A DNA stretch of 64,000 nt from Collinsella aerofaciens (GCF_902364355.1 NZ_CABJDK010000001.1:488661-552660), one strand, 5' to 3'; positions 17,558-26,176 are shown, counted from the stretch's first letter. Numbers and translations are program-made. Notes: generated by a model not told the origin, from the sequence alone.

Positions 17558-19413
17558 TGGCAGACGAGACCAAGACTCAGATTCCCAAGCCCACCCGCCG
17601 GCGCGGTCCCATGGGCCGCATGGGTGGTATGGGCCGCGGCGAAAAGGCCAAGGACTTTAAGGGCACCATGAGGCAGCTGCTCGGCTATATCGGCCAGCAC
17701 AAGATTGCCGTGTTTGCCGCCGTCGCCTTTGCCGTATGCTCGGTCATCTTTAACATTGTGGGGCCCAAGGTGCTCGGCCAGGTTACGACCAAGCTGTTCG
17801 AGGGCCTGGTTGCCAAGGTCAACGGTACCGGCGACGTTGACTTTGCCTGGATCGCCAAGACGCTCGGCTTTTTGCTCTGCCTGTATCTGGCAAGCTCTGT
17901 CTGCGGCCTCATCCAGGGCTGGCTCATGACCGGCGTCACGCAAAAGATTTGCTACCGCATGCGCAAGGAGATCGCCGCCAAGATCGCTGTCGTGCCGATG
18001 AGCTACTTCAACGGCCACAGCAAGGGCGACGTGCTCAGCCGCATCACCAACGATGTCGACACGCTGGGTCAGTCACTCAACCAGAGCGTGACACAACTCA
18101 TCACATCGGTGACGCAGATTATCGGCGTGCTCGTCATGATGCTGTCGATCAGTCTGCCGCTCACCGGCGTCACCGTGCTCACGCTGCCGGCTGCCGCGAT
18201 TATCCTGACCGTGATGATTCACTTCTCGCAGCCGTACTTCCGCGAGCAACAGCAAGTCCTGGGCGCCGTCAACGGCATTATCGAGGAGGACTTTGCCGGC
18301 CAGAACGTTATTCAGGTGTTCGACCGCGCCGAGGCCTCAATCGAGGAGTTCGACCGTCAAAACGACCGTCTCTTTATTAGTGGCTGGCGCTCGCAGTTCC
18401 TATCGGGCCTGATGATGCCGCTTATGAGCTTGGTGGGCAACATGGGCTACGTGGGCGTTGTCGTGGTGGGCGCACAGCTCGCGCTGACCGGCAATGCCAC
18501 GCCCGGCGACATCCAGAGCTTTATCCAGTACGTTCGCAACTTTACGCAGCCGGTGCAGCAGCTGGGCAACGTGAGCAACACGATGCAGTCGATGGCCGCC
18601 GCCACCGAGCGCGTGTTTGAGTTCCTGGCCGCGCCCGAGGAGGAGCAGAAGGCCGACGCGCAGATTCCCGAGAAGCGCCCCGGCCACGTTGAGTTCGACC
18701 ACGTCAAGTTTGGCTACACGCCCGACAAGACCATCATCCACGACTTTAGCTGCGAGGCGCAGCCCGGCCAAACCATTGCCATCGTCGGCCCCACCGGCGC
18801 CGGCAAGACCACGCTCATTAAGCTGCTGCAGCGCTTTTACGACGTGGACGGCGGTTCGCTGCGCATCGAAGGCGTCGACGTGCGCGACTGGGACCGCGCG
18901 GCGCTGCGCGGCGAGTTTGCCATGGTGCTGCAGGACACCTGGCTGTTTAACGGCACCATCCGCGAGAACATCCGCTACGGACGCCCCGATGCGACCGACG
19001 CCGAGGTCGAGGCCGCCGCACGCGCCGCACGCTGCGACCACTTTATCCATACGCTCGCCGGCGGCTACGACTTTATGATCAATGAGGAGGGCACCAACCT
19101 CTCACAGGGCCAGCGCCAACTCGTGACCATCGCCCGCGCCATTTTGGCCGACCGTCCGGCGCTGATTTTGGACGAGGCGACTTCCAACGTCGATACCCGT
19201 ACCGAGGAGCTTATTCAGCGCGCCATGGATGCGCTGATGCAGGGCCGCACGAGCTTTGTCATCGCGCATCGCCTGTCCACGATCCGCAACGCCGACGTGA
19301 TCTTGGTGATTCGCGACGGCGACATCGTCGAGAAGGGCACGCACGACGAGCTGCTCGCCCAAGGCGGCTTCTACGCCGACCTGTACAATTCGCAGTTCGA
19401 CGAAGCGGCGTAA
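17557..19413 (+). CDS. ABC exporter subunit with canonical ATP site
   Basis: 618 aa: six membrane segments, Walker A GPTGAGKT, signature LSQGQRQ, Walker B LILDEATSNVD with the catalytic Glu, and switch His in VIAHRLSTI. The N-terminus is rich in Gly, Met and Arg (RRGPMGRMGGMGRG). TAATG overlap with the upstream gene shows translational coupling. With that gene it forms an LmrCD/TM287-288-like heterodimeric exporter; multidrug or peptide export is inferred from the family. Confidence 0.93.
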   Translation: MADETKTQIPKPTRRRGPMGRMGGMGRGEKAKDFKGTMRQLLGYIGQHKIAVFAAVAFAVCSVIFNIVGPKVLGQVTTKLFEGLVAKVNGTGDVDFAWIAKTLGFLLCLYLASSVCGLIQGWLMTGVTQKICYRMRKEIAAKIAVVPMSYFNGHSKGDVLSRITNDVDTLGQSLNQSVTQLITSVTQIIGVLVMMLSISLPLTGVTVLTLPAAAIILTVMIHFSQPYFREQQQVLGAVNGIIEEDFAGQNVIQVFDRAEASIEEFDRQNDRLFISGWRSQFLSGLMMPLMSLVGNMGYVGVVVVGAQLALTGNATPGDIQSFIQYVRNFTQPVQQLGNVSNTMQSMAAATERVFEFLAAPEEEQKADAQIPEKRPGHVEFDHVKFGYTPDKTIIHDFSCEAQPGQTIAIVGPTGAGKTTLIKLLQRFYDVDGGSLRIEGVDVRDWDRAALRGEFAMVLQDTWLFNGTIRENIRYGRPDATDAEVEAAARAARCDHFIHTLAGGYDFMINEEGTNLSQGQRQLVTIARAILADRPALILDEATSNVDTRTEELIQRAMDALMQGRTSFVIAHRLSTIRNADVILVIRDGDIVEKGTHDELLAQGGFYADLYNSQFDEAA

Positions 19414-19444
19414 ATTCTGCCGCAGGGAACGAATAACGCCCGAG

Positions 19445-19483
19445 AACGGGGGCGCAGGACAGCCTGCGCCCCCGTTTTTTATT
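19445..19483 (+). terminator. Terminator after the ABC exporter operon
   Basis: 14-bp perfect stem, 19445-19458 with 19463-19476, loop ACAG, T-run 19475-19480. Confidence 0.92.
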
Positions 19484-19536
19484 CTGCGGCCCTCGAACCG
19501 CCTCCCCTGGGACCTGATTGACGCCCTCCCTCAAGG

Positions 19537-19774
19537 CCCCGTGGACAAAAAATGGCAAATATGAGTACTGTCACCTTTTTAGTAACAGCCAAAACTGCCC
19601 CAAACGACCTCATTGCGGCCTAGATATGCCTTCAAATTGATCAAAATGCCCGGTAGCATGCTTCTGTGTGCCAACGTTAATAAACATATTTACTGTTGTG
19701 TCTAATATCTTATAAGGTCGATATGATACTAAGCTAGCAACAGTACTCATATTTGCCATTTTTTGTCCACGGGG
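19537..19774. repeat. 238-bp element with 35-bp perfect inverted ends
   Basis: 19537-19571 and 19740-19774 are exact reverse complements over 35 bp. The 168 bp between are A+T-rich compared with the neighbours and have no convincing gene (no ribosome site, no homology). This looks like a MITE-like element or a very large stem-loop. No flanking target-site duplication is obvious. The remaining 19775-19982 is the aroG leader and holds one copy of the dispersed repeat at 19849. Confidence 0.75.
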
Positions 19775-19848
19775 TATGCCGCAGAAGATCCAACTTGCTC
19801 CAGCATGTCGTACGCCGGTCCCCCCTTCCGGCGAGTGCCGACATTTCC

Positions 19849-19884
19849 CCAGATAAAACCGACCAAAATAAACCTGTCCCTTTT
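19849..19884 (-). repeat. Dispersed repeat GGACAGGTTTATTTTGG, copy 1
   Basis: On the minus strand this reads AAAAGGGACAGGTTTATTTT, then GGTCGGTTTTATCTGG. Near-identical to 30494-30530; variants at 22599-22639 and 22077-22101. Confidence 0.7.
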
Positions 19885-19982
19885 CGGCAGGTTTCGCTTG
19901 CACTTTAGCGTGCGACAGCGGATAATGCCGAGCATTCGAGAATTCGCCAATTGTTGCTGTTAATTGATAAAGGAGGCCCCGT

Positions 19983-21014
19983 ATGGCCATGGAATTCAAA
20001 CGCAGGCTGCCGATTCCCATGGAGATCCGCGAGGAAATGCCGCTTTCTGCCGAGCTTACCGCCAAAAAGCAGGCATTTGACGCCGAGGTCGCCAAAGTCT
20101 TTACCGGCGAGGACGCACGTAAGGTGCTCATCATCGGCCCGTGCTCTGCCGACCGCGAGGATTCGGTGCTTGAGTACATGAACCGCCTGGTCAAGACCGC
20201 CGAGGAGGTCAAGGACAAGCTCATCATCATTCCGCGCGTCTACACCAATAAGCCGCGTACCAAGGGCACCGGCTACAAGGGCCTTCTGCACAACCCCAAC
20301 CCCGAGGCTCCCGACGACCTGCTCGAGGGCGTCAAGGCCATCCGCCATATGCATCTGCGTGTTATTGAGGAAACGGGCTTCTTCACCGCCGACGAGATGC
20401 TCTATCCGTCCAACTACCAGTACCTCGTTGACCTGTTGAGCTATGTTGCCGTGGGCGCGCGCTCGGTCGAAAACCAGGAGCATCGCCTGGTGTCGAGCGG
20501 CATTTCGGTGCCCGTGGGCATGAAGAACCCCACCGCCGGTTCCACCACCGTCATGCTCAACTCTATTTACGCCGCGCAGGCGCACCAGAGCTTCATCTTC
20601 CGCAACTGGGAGGTCGAGTGCGATGGCAACCCGCTCGCGCACGCCGTCATGCGCGGCTACATCGGCCTCGATGGGCGCACCTACCCCAATTACCACTACG
20701 AGCACCTGGAGCGCCTGGCCGAGCGCTATACCGAGCATGCCGGCTATGCCAATCCGGCAGCGATCATCGACTGCAACCATGACAACTCGGGCAAGCGTCC
20801 GCTGGAGCAGTATCGCATTTGCAAGGAAGTGCTCGACAGCTGCCGCCGCAACGAGTCCATCTCCAAGCTGGTCAAGGGCTTTATGATCGAGTCTTACCTG
20901 GAGGACGGCAACCAGCCGGTCGACGGCGGCGTCTTTGGCAAGTCGATCACCGACCCGTGCCTAGGCTGGGAAAAGACCGACTACCTCATCCACGAGATCG
21001 CAGAGCGTATTTAG
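19983..21014 (+). CDS. aroG: 3-deoxy-7-phosphoheptulonate synthase, AroG type
   Basis: Joins phosphoenolpyruvate and erythrose-4-phosphate, the entry to the shikimate pathway. LIIGPCSADREDSVLEY, RVYTNKPRTKGTGYKGLLHNP and DCNHDNSGK are characteristic of the class I alpha enzymes with metal and substrate ligands. 343 aa, normal length. AAAGGAGG lies upstream of the ATG. It stands alone, preceded by a leader with small hairpins; I see no leader peptide or T-box. Confidence 0.95.
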   Translation: MAMEFKRRLPIPMEIREEMPLSAELTAKKQAFDAEVAKVFTGEDARKVLIIGPCSADREDSVLEYMNRLVKTAEEVKDKLIIIPRVYTNKPRTKGTGYKGLLHNPNPEAPDDLLEGVKAIRHMHLRVIEETGFFTADEMLYPSNYQYLVDLLSYVAVGARSVENQEHRLVSSGISVPVGMKNPTAGSTTVMLNSIYAAQAHQSFIFRNWEVECDGNPLAHAVMRGYIGLDGRTYPNYHYEHLERLAERYTEHAGYANPAAIIDCNHDNSGKRPLEQYRICKEVLDSCRRNESISKLVKGFMIESYLEDGNQPVDGGVFGKSITDPCLGWEKTDYLIHEIAERI

Positions 21015-21053
21015 TTACGCGGGCCGCATTTGGACAATCTGACGTTCAACTTC

Positions 21054-21087
21054 AAGGGCGCAACCAGAAGGTCGGCGCCCTTTCGTT
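21054..21087 (+). terminator. Terminator after aroG
   Basis: AAGGGCGC / GCGCCCTT stem (21054-21061, 21075-21082) followed by TTTCGTTT. The rest of the gap to 21376 holds GGGGACGTTC-type repeats. Confidence 0.7.
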
Positions 21088-21218
21088 TCACGTCACCTTG
21101 TCTCAAATGCAACCCGCTCGCTGTCCGTCCTCTACCTGCGGCGTTGTCTTGCTCCGGATGCGGCAGTTGGGGACGTTCCTTTTCTGCCGGCAGTCTGGGA
21201 CATTCCTTGAGGTAGTCG

Positions 21219-21262
21219 TTGGGGACGCTCTTGTTTGACCAGTCGTTTAAGAACGTCCCCAA
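21219..21262. repeat. 44-bp palindromic repeat, copy 1
   Basis: TTGGGGACG-C-TCTT (21219-21232) pairs with AAGAACGTCCCCAA (21249-21262). The whole 44 bp is the reverse complement of 45041-45084 with two differences. A partial GGGGACGTTCC copy lies at about 21166. Confidence 0.8.
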
Positions 21263-21376
21263 TGACTATCTCTCCGCCCCCGTGGGATCGGGGGTCGTCT
21301 ACCGAATGGTTGATGCGGCGGCCCTGCGGCCATGTCACACTCAGAGGTGGCCTGACCCAACCCGGAAGGAGCCTCC

Positions 21377-22027
21377 ATGAGCCTTGACAACGTAGCCCTG
21401 CGCGCCACCACACTTGATGACCTGACCGGCATCGCCGCCATCTACAACCAGCTGTGGTGCAACACGCTGCGCAACCGCGGCGACGTCGAAGCTGCCGATT
21501 TCTGCGCGCGCTTTAACATCGCTATGCAGCTGCAACGCTCACCTATCGCGCTTGTCGCCGAGGCCGAGGGCCGCATTATCGCCGCCTGCTGCATCGGCAT
21601 CTTCGAGAACGGCAAGCCGCGCACCAACCCCACGTGGGAGTCCTGCTACAACGAGATGCTCGCCCAGGCAACCGAAATGGCAAAGGCTGCCGACGCCAAG
21701 CTCGAGGGCTCGCTCTTCGGCGACAGTCGCGAAAAGGCCACGGCGGATCGCTTTGCCGCCACAGGCAACGAGTATGCCCAGGGCCAGCTCAACCTGATCA
21801 TCATCGTGCCCGAGTGGCAGGGCAAGGGGCTCGGCCGCGCGCTTATCGACCTTGCGCGCGCCGAGCTCGCCAAGGCAGGCTGCACCAAGTTCTTCCTGAT
21901 GAGCGACTGCAACTCCGACTGGCAGTTCTACGAGCACCTCAACATGAAGCGCATCCTGGAGGATCACAGTCAAGACACCGGCGACGGTTTTATCGTCTAC
22001 ATGTACGGAGGCGACACGCAGGGATAA
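21377..22027 (+). CDS. GNAT-family N-acetyltransferase
   Basis: 216 aa with a GNAT acetyl-CoA loop, VPEWQGKGLGRALIDLA, at about residues 150-166, preceded by LNLIII. The acceptor substrate cannot be read. GGAAGGAG precedes the ATG. Single gene flanked by repeat-rich spacers. Confidence 0.88.
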   Translation: MSLDNVALRATTLDDLTGIAAIYNQLWCNTLRNRGDVEAADFCARFNIAMQLQRSPIALVAEAEGRIIAACCIGIFENGKPRTNPTWESCYNEMLAQATEMAKAADAKLEGSLFGDSREKATADRFAATGNEYAQGQLNLIIIVPEWQGKGLGRALIDLARAELAKAGCTKFFLMSDCNSDWQFYEHLNMKRILEDHSQDTGDGFIVYMYGGDTQG

Positions 22028-22161
22028 CCCGCTAAGCAAGTACCAAAACCACCACAAAAGGCGCCCATCCCCCTTGTGGTGACAGGTTGTATCTGGGCGA
22101 ACGTTAAGACCACCGCGGGGGAGCTGCTTTCCCTCGCGGCGGTTTACTAACCGTGAAAACC
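22028..22161 (+). repeat. Hairpin block paralogous to 30488-30593
   Basis: Contains the ACCACCACAAAAGG repeat, the shortened dispersed repeat GACAGGTTGTATCTGGGCG (22081-22099 region), and a CCACCGCGGGGGAGC / TCCCTCGCGGCGG hairpin. The same order occurs after the LuxR gene at 30488-30593. Confidence 0.65.
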
Positions 22162-22280
22162 AAGTGAGTAGGCTTTTGGCGGGATCCCGAGCACACCCCA
22201 AAACGCCGCAGCTCTGGCCTGCGGTTTTATCGAGCGTTTGTCGCGATGTGCTCGGCAGATCCCAAAAAGTCTACTCACTT
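22162..22280. repeat. Nested palindrome, family beta copy 1
   Basis: Outer arms AAGTGAGTAGGCTTTT (22162-22177) and AAAAAGTCTACTCACTT (22264-22280) pair nearly fully. Inside are GAGCACA / TGTGCTC and a core reading CCTGCGGTTTTATCG. Same arms and core as copy 2 at 30594-30712. Confidence 0.8.
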
Positions 22281-22393
22281 GCATCCGAGACGCACCAGGC
22301 AGGCAAAAAACCGCCGCGAAAGGGGCCCGTCCCCCTTCGCGGCGGTTGTTCATCGCGGTTTTGCGACGGTTTTGCGGTGGTTTTGCCCGCCTG

Positions 22394-22454
22394 CTACTCG
22401 CTGTAGCGAGTGGCGATGGCAACTCGCACCATACCGGCGCTCATGAGGTACGTT
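22394..22454 (-). pseudogene. 3' tail of an FtsX-type ABC permease gene
   Basis: Minus strand encodes ATYLMSAGMVRVAIATRYSE then stop, matching the last residues of the permease at 30814-33051 (VTYLMSTGMVQAAIATRYSE). Nothing upstream continues the homology. With the flanking hairpins it forms a duplicated block (22028-22454 versus 30488-30874). Confidence 0.75.
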
Positions 22455-22456
22455 GC

Positions 22457-22540
22457 CATAGGCTGTAGTAGCGCATGTCATAATCCTACAGCAGCATTCG
22501 CCATAATCTGACAGTAGAGTTTTCCACAATCTATAAGTAG
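22457..22540. repeat. Tandem array of 16-bp repeats with 23-bp period
   Basis: CATAATCCTACAGCAG (22479), CATAATCTGACAGTAG (22502) and CACAATCTATAAGTAG (22525) start exactly 23 bp apart. A weaker unit, CATAGGCTGTAGTAG, begins at 22457. Could be a multi-site operator or a decayed minisatellite. Confidence 0.65.
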
Positions 22541-22598
22541 CCCAGGTCGGGACCCTATTTAACAAACCAAATTCTCGCCCAACGCCATTTCCTCTCCT

Positions 22599-22680
22599 GG
22601 TGACCGGTTCATTTTGGCGGGTTTCATCTGGGCAAACGCCAAAACCACCACAAAGGCGCCTGTCCCCTTTGTGGTGGTTT
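22599..22680 (+). repeat. Dispersed repeat plus ACCACCACAAAGG hairpin
   Basis: A variant of the GGTTCATTTTGGCGGG repeat (22605-22630) is followed by a 15-bp perfect hairpin, 22642-22656 with 22666-22680, loop containing CGCCTGTCC. The same hairpin occurs at 39389-39425. Confidence 0.7.
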
Positions 22681-22762
22681 GAAGCTCTCCTGGGCGGGAT
22701 GCTAGACTTGCGGCATATACATTCGCGCCAAAGCACGGGTCGCATACAGGAAAGGAGATGCC

Positions 22763-22954
22763 ATGGCGCCTATCGCACCGCTCAAGATGCTCGTCGCTCC
22801 TGCCGCCAAGACCATCGCCCGCCTGAGCGACTCACTCACCTACGAAGATATCCCCTGCGTCGTCGAATCACGCGAGGACAGCTGCCCCTACCTGGGCCAC
22901 GTCCCCTACTTTGCACCCAAGCTCGCATCTGATCCCGAGCAGCGTGAGCAGTAA
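22763..22954 (+). CDS. Small hypothetical protein, 63 aa
   Basis: I do not recognise it. The sequence MAPIAPLKMLVAPAAKTIARLSDSL is followed by a short acidic/Cys segment (EDIPCVVESREDSCPYLGHVPYF). It has a strong AAAGGAGATGCC just before the ATG, which is why I keep it. No membrane segment or signal peptide. It is convergent with the following permease gene. Confidence 0.5.
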   Translation: MAPIAPLKMLVAPAAKTIARLSDSLTYEDIPCVVESREDSCPYLGHVPYFAPKLASDPEQREQ

Positions 22955-22989
22955 TCCAAGATGCATCTAGCACCGCACAACTCGCGGCG

Positions 22990-24399
22990 CTACTGTTTTG
23001 GTGCAAAGCGACCTGTCCCCCTTGCGCCAACGCCGGGATTGTCGATGCTGCGGCCGCGGCGCGATATGAGGCGCGAAACCTCGCCCAGCAACACGCCGAT
23101 CACCACACCCATGAGGATCGGCAACTTTGACATCTCGGCGGGCGAGCTGTTAAGCGGCACGATTGTCGCAACAATCGAAAGCACGAGCTCTACCACCGGC
23201 ACCGCAAGCGCTACCGCAAGCACCTTGCCCTCGAAGGGCGCGCGGAACACACGCGGGCGACCGTCGTATTTACACAGACGCCAAAACGCCGGGAACATCG
23301 GGATATAGCTCATGAGCAGAAAGACGACGTTCATCGAGAAGAAAACCCAAAAGACGTCGGAACCTTCGCCCAGCGGAATCTGAAGAAGCAGCACCAAGCT
23401 GGCAAAACAACCGTTAATGAGTGCTGAGCCGTTGGGCATGCCGGTCTTCTTGGACACCAGCGCAAAGGGGCGCGGCATGTTGCCGTGGCGCGCGGCATAG
23501 CTCGCCACGTTGTTGACGCCAAAACTCCAGCAGATCATGTTGGCGAACAGCGTCACCAAAAAGGCCACGCCCACGACCATCGTCAGCGGGTGGGTGCGCC
23601 CCACCATAGCGGCGACTGCGTCCACAATGCCCGAATCGAGTGAAAGCTGCTCGGTGGGAACCGCGGCTCCAATGCCAATGCCACAGATGATGTAGATCGC
23701 CGCAATGGCCACGCCACCGGCAATAACCGCCTTGGGGATATCACGCGACGGGTTCTTCATCGTGCTGGCAAAGGTCGCGACCACTTCGAAGCCCATAAAG
23801 TTGAACAGGATAATCGATAGGTACGTCAACGAATTGGTGTCGCCCAGATCTGGAATGAAGGTCTTAAACGACATGTCGTTGGCAAAGCCGTTATTGCAGG
23901 CAAACCAAATGCCGACGATTCCCACCGCAGCGGTAATGAGCACCTTGATGACGGCGCCGCCGTCCATAACCCAATCGGCCTCCGCCACCGGCTGCATTGC
24001 CATGACCGTGACGCCCCACACAAAGGCAATCTCGATGGCAATTCGGATCCCGAGTGAAAACTCGATACCCCACACCGCATTAATGACACTGGGGAACATG
24101 CAGGCGATACTTGCCACCCACAGCGGAAAGTTAACCCAGTAGCACCAAGAGCAACGGGCGCCCCAACGGTCGCCCAGGCCCAAGCGAACCCAATCGTACA
24201 GGCCGCCCTCGGAATCAAACGCCGTACCCAGCTCGGCCACCACCAGACCATAGGGAAGCAAAAACGTAATGATAAGGAAAATCCACCAGAAGAACTGTAC
24301 GTTACCCATGGCAGATGCCGGAGCCGCCGCCTCGATGGTAAACACGACGCAGATAACCGAAAGGATGACCTCGATCAGGGAGAACTTTTTACCTGCCAT
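22990..24399 (-). CDS. APC-family amino acid/polyamine permease
   Basis: 469-aa, about 12 membrane segments, beginning FSLIEVILSVICVVFTIEAAAPASAMG. It is closely similar in sequence pattern to the permease at 26545-27984 (shared FFWWIFLI.TFLLPYG, LFANM..WSFGVN, LMSYIPMFPAF), so a paralogue of the agmatine/putrescine exchanger. It lies downstream of aguA on the same strand, behind strong hairpins. The actual substrate may be another amino acid or polyamine. Confidence 0.88.
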   Translation of the reverse strand: MAGKKFSLIEVILSVICVVFTIEAAAPASAMGNVQFFWWIFLIITFLLPYGLVVAELGTAFDSEGGLYDWVRLGLGDRWGARCSWCYWVNFPLWVASIACMFPSVINAVWGIEFSLGIRIAIEIAFVWGVTVMAMQPVAEADWVMDGGAVIKVLITAAVGIVGIWFACNNGFANDMSFKTFIPDLGDTNSLTYLSIILFNFMGFEVVATFASTMKNPSRDIPKAVIAGGVAIAAIYIICGIGIGAAVPTEQLSLDSGIVDAVAAMVGRTHPLTMVVGVAFLVTLFANMICWSFGVNNVASYAARHGNMPRPFALVSKKTGMPNGSALINGCFASLVLLLQIPLGEGSDVFWVFFSMNVVFLLMSYIPMFPAFWRLCKYDGRPRVFRAPFEGKVLAVALAVPVVELVLSIVATIVPLNSSPAEMSKLPILMGVVIGVLLGEVSRLISRRGRSIDNPGVGARGTGRFAPKQ

Positions 24400-24414
24400 G
24401 GCGCGCGCCCCCTA

Positions 24415-24494
24415 CAGCAAAAAGGATGGCATCTGTACCGAAGGCGCAGCCCAAGGTAGGGTTGCAGGCCGCGTCACCGGTGCAGGTGCCATCC
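24415..24494 (-). promoter_or_regulatory. Attenuator-like terminator before the second permease
   Basis: A 17-bp stem (24424-24440 with 24478-24494; two G-U pairs on the RNA) encloses a second stem GCAGCCC / GGGTTGC. On the minus strand it is followed directly by CCTTTTTGCTG and then the permease ATG 25 nt on. It should stop read-through from aguA unless antiterminated. Confidence 0.6.
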
Positions 24495-24626
24495 CAGAGA
24501 GAGGAGAGGATGCATTTGTTGGACCAACGCTCGCGGAACAGGCGCGTGTAGATAACGATACGCTGGTACATAGATACTCCGATCAAAACGGCCGCGTTCA
24601 CGACCGATAACTTTCGGCAATTGAAG

Positions 24627-24838
24627 ACGCGTCTGACCTGGGAAATTCAAGCGAACAATTGGCCTAACCCGCAAAAAATCCCAGGCCAGACGCGTACTCA
24701 ATCAAAGAAAAGGGCACTCCGAAGTGGAGGCAACGGAGTGCCCAAAGAAAAACCCAACCGACCAAGACATCGAATAAACCGACCATCAATGCCCCGAGAT
24801 GGTCCGATTCACCGACCGTCCGATTGATCGGCTGGGTT
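24627..24838 (-). terminator. Hairpin series including the aguA terminator
   Basis: Three structures. 24712-24743 is GGGCACTCCG / CGGAGTGCCC followed on the minus strand by TTTTCTTT, a good terminator for aguA. 24627-24643 pairs with 24679-24695 (one mismatch). 24751-24838 is a nested palindrome with AACCCA / TGGGTT ends and inner GACCATC / GATGGTC. No gene is visible in 24400-24970. Confidence 0.7.
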
Positions 24839-24873
24839 CCCGAAGCATCACGGCTCGGAAAGTCAGACGTTTA

Positions 24874-24980
24874 CTCGGCGTGCTCAGGTGCGCCAGATTG
24901 GCGCGAACGAGGAGCGTAGCGTACTGACGCTACGTAAGCGACGAGTGAACGCCAAGGTGGCGTGCCTGAGTTACGCCGAG
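24874..24980. repeat. Nested palindrome, family gamma copy 1
   Basis: Outer arms 24874-24895 and 24958-24980 pair through CTCGGCGT and CTCAGG, separated by small loops. The centre is the hairpin GCGTAGCGT / ACGCTACGT. The core GCGAACGAGGAGCG-hairpin-AGCGACGAGTG recurs at 47287-47387. The right arm overlaps the last codons of aguA. Confidence 0.75.
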
Positions 24981-26176
24981 GGCTCCTGCTGGGTAATGCA
25001 GTGGATGTTGCCGCCACCGAAGACGACCTGCTCGGACTGGACGCCGACGCACTTGTAGACGCCCTCGCCCCAGACCTCGTCGTAGATCTTCTGGAGCGTG
25101 TCGACGGCCAGCTGGTCGTTCTCGTCGCCGTACTGCGGGACGATAACGCCGTGGTTGGTGACCAGGTAGTTCATGTAAGAGGCGATCAGCGGCTCGTCGG
25201 GGACGCGCGGCTCGGCGTTCTCGTCGGCGTCGATGGTGTCGCAGGAAGCCTGGTCCATGAACAGCGGGTTCACGGGCATGCAGAGCTTGTAGACCTTCAT
25301 CTTGCGGCCCTTAGCGTCAACGGCGTTGGAGAGGGTCTCGTAGGCAGCGTGGCACTGCTCGTAGAACGGATACTCGGGATCGTCGGTCCAGATGCAGGCC
25401 ATGACGCCCGGAGCGATGAACGTGGCGACGTCATCGATGTGGCCGTTGGTCTCCTCGGGGTCGATGCCCTCCTTGACCCAGATGACCTTCTCGATACCCA
25501 GGTAATCCTTGAGGTGCTCGTCCATGTAGGCGCGAAGCTCCTCGCTCCAGGGCTCAAACTTCTTGCGGTACTTGGGCCAGATGGACTCGGGATCCTCTTC
25601 CTCCTCCAGAACCGCAGAGCAGGTGCGGCCCGGGGAAAGCAGGCACTGGTCGGTCACGACAAGGGTGCCCTCGCCGTCGACGGTGATGGAGCCGCCCTCG
25701 AGGATCATGTCGTCGGGACGATAGCGGCAGCAGCCGGAGAGCTCAGCCATCTTGAGGGCGATCTGCTCGTCCTTGTCCCACGGGAAGTACAGGCCGTCGA
25801 CGAGGCCGCCGTAGGCGTTGAAGTGCCAGTGGTTGGCGCGCTTCTCGCCCTTGCCGTTGATGACGTAGGTGGCGGCAGTGTCGCGGAACCAGGCGTCGTC
25901 GGTGGTCATCTCGATGACGGTGACGTTCTCGTCGTTCTCGAAGACGGCCTTGCAGTTGGCGTAGTCGACCTGGTTGGCGCACATATAGACCGGGGTGAAC
26001 TCGGAGATGGCGCGGGCGATGGCGGCATACTGCTTCTGGGCCGGCTTGGCGCCGTGGGCCCAGGTGTCGGTGCGGTGGGGCCAGCCCATCCACACGCGAT
26101 CCTGCGGGGCGAACTCGGCGGGCATGAAGAAGCCGTCGGCCTTGGGGGTGGACTCGGACTCGGTGATCGTACGCAT
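24971..26176 (-). CDS. aguA: Agmatine deiminase
   Basis: Hydrolyses agmatine to N-carbamoylputrescine and ammonia. Family features: RVWMGWPHRTDTW, TTDDAWFRDTA, NGHIDDVATFIAPG and the catalytic Cys in FGGGNIHCITQQ near the C-terminus. 401 aa from the ATG at 26176, with GGAGG upstream; the longer in-frame extension has no homology. After CLLSPGR there is an acidic insert of about 25 residues (LEEEEDPESIWPKYRKKFEPW) that I do not expect in the family. Its leader (26177-26310) has three hairpins. Confidence 0.93.
   Translation of the reverse strand: MRTITESESTPKADGFFMPAEFAPQDRVWMGWPHRTDTWAHGAKPAQKQYAAIARAISEFTPVYMCANQVDYANCKAVFENDENVTVIEMTTDDAWFRDTAATYVINGKGEKRANHWHFNAYGGLVDGLYFPWDKDEQIALKMAELSGCCRYRPDDMILEGGSITVDGEGTLVVTDQCLLSPGRTCSAVLEEEEDPESIWPKYRKKFEPWSEELRAYMDEHLKDYLGIEKVIWVKEGIDPEETNGHIDDVATFIAPGVMACIWTDDPEYPFYEQCHAAYETLSNAVDAKGRKMKVYKLCMPVNPLFMDQASCDTIDADENAEPRVPDEPLIASYMNYLVTNHGVIVPQYGDENDQLAVDTLQKIYDEVWGEGVYKCVGVQSEQVVFGGGNIHCITQQEPSA

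Noticed and set aside
19610..20230. Open frame through the 35-bp inverted-repeat element, possible transposase
   Set aside because: It runs antisense into aroG and has no transposase motif.
24389..24601. 70-aa open frame upstream of the second permease
   Set aside because: Its sequence is the stem-loop attenuator; no ribosome site suited to its start and no homology.
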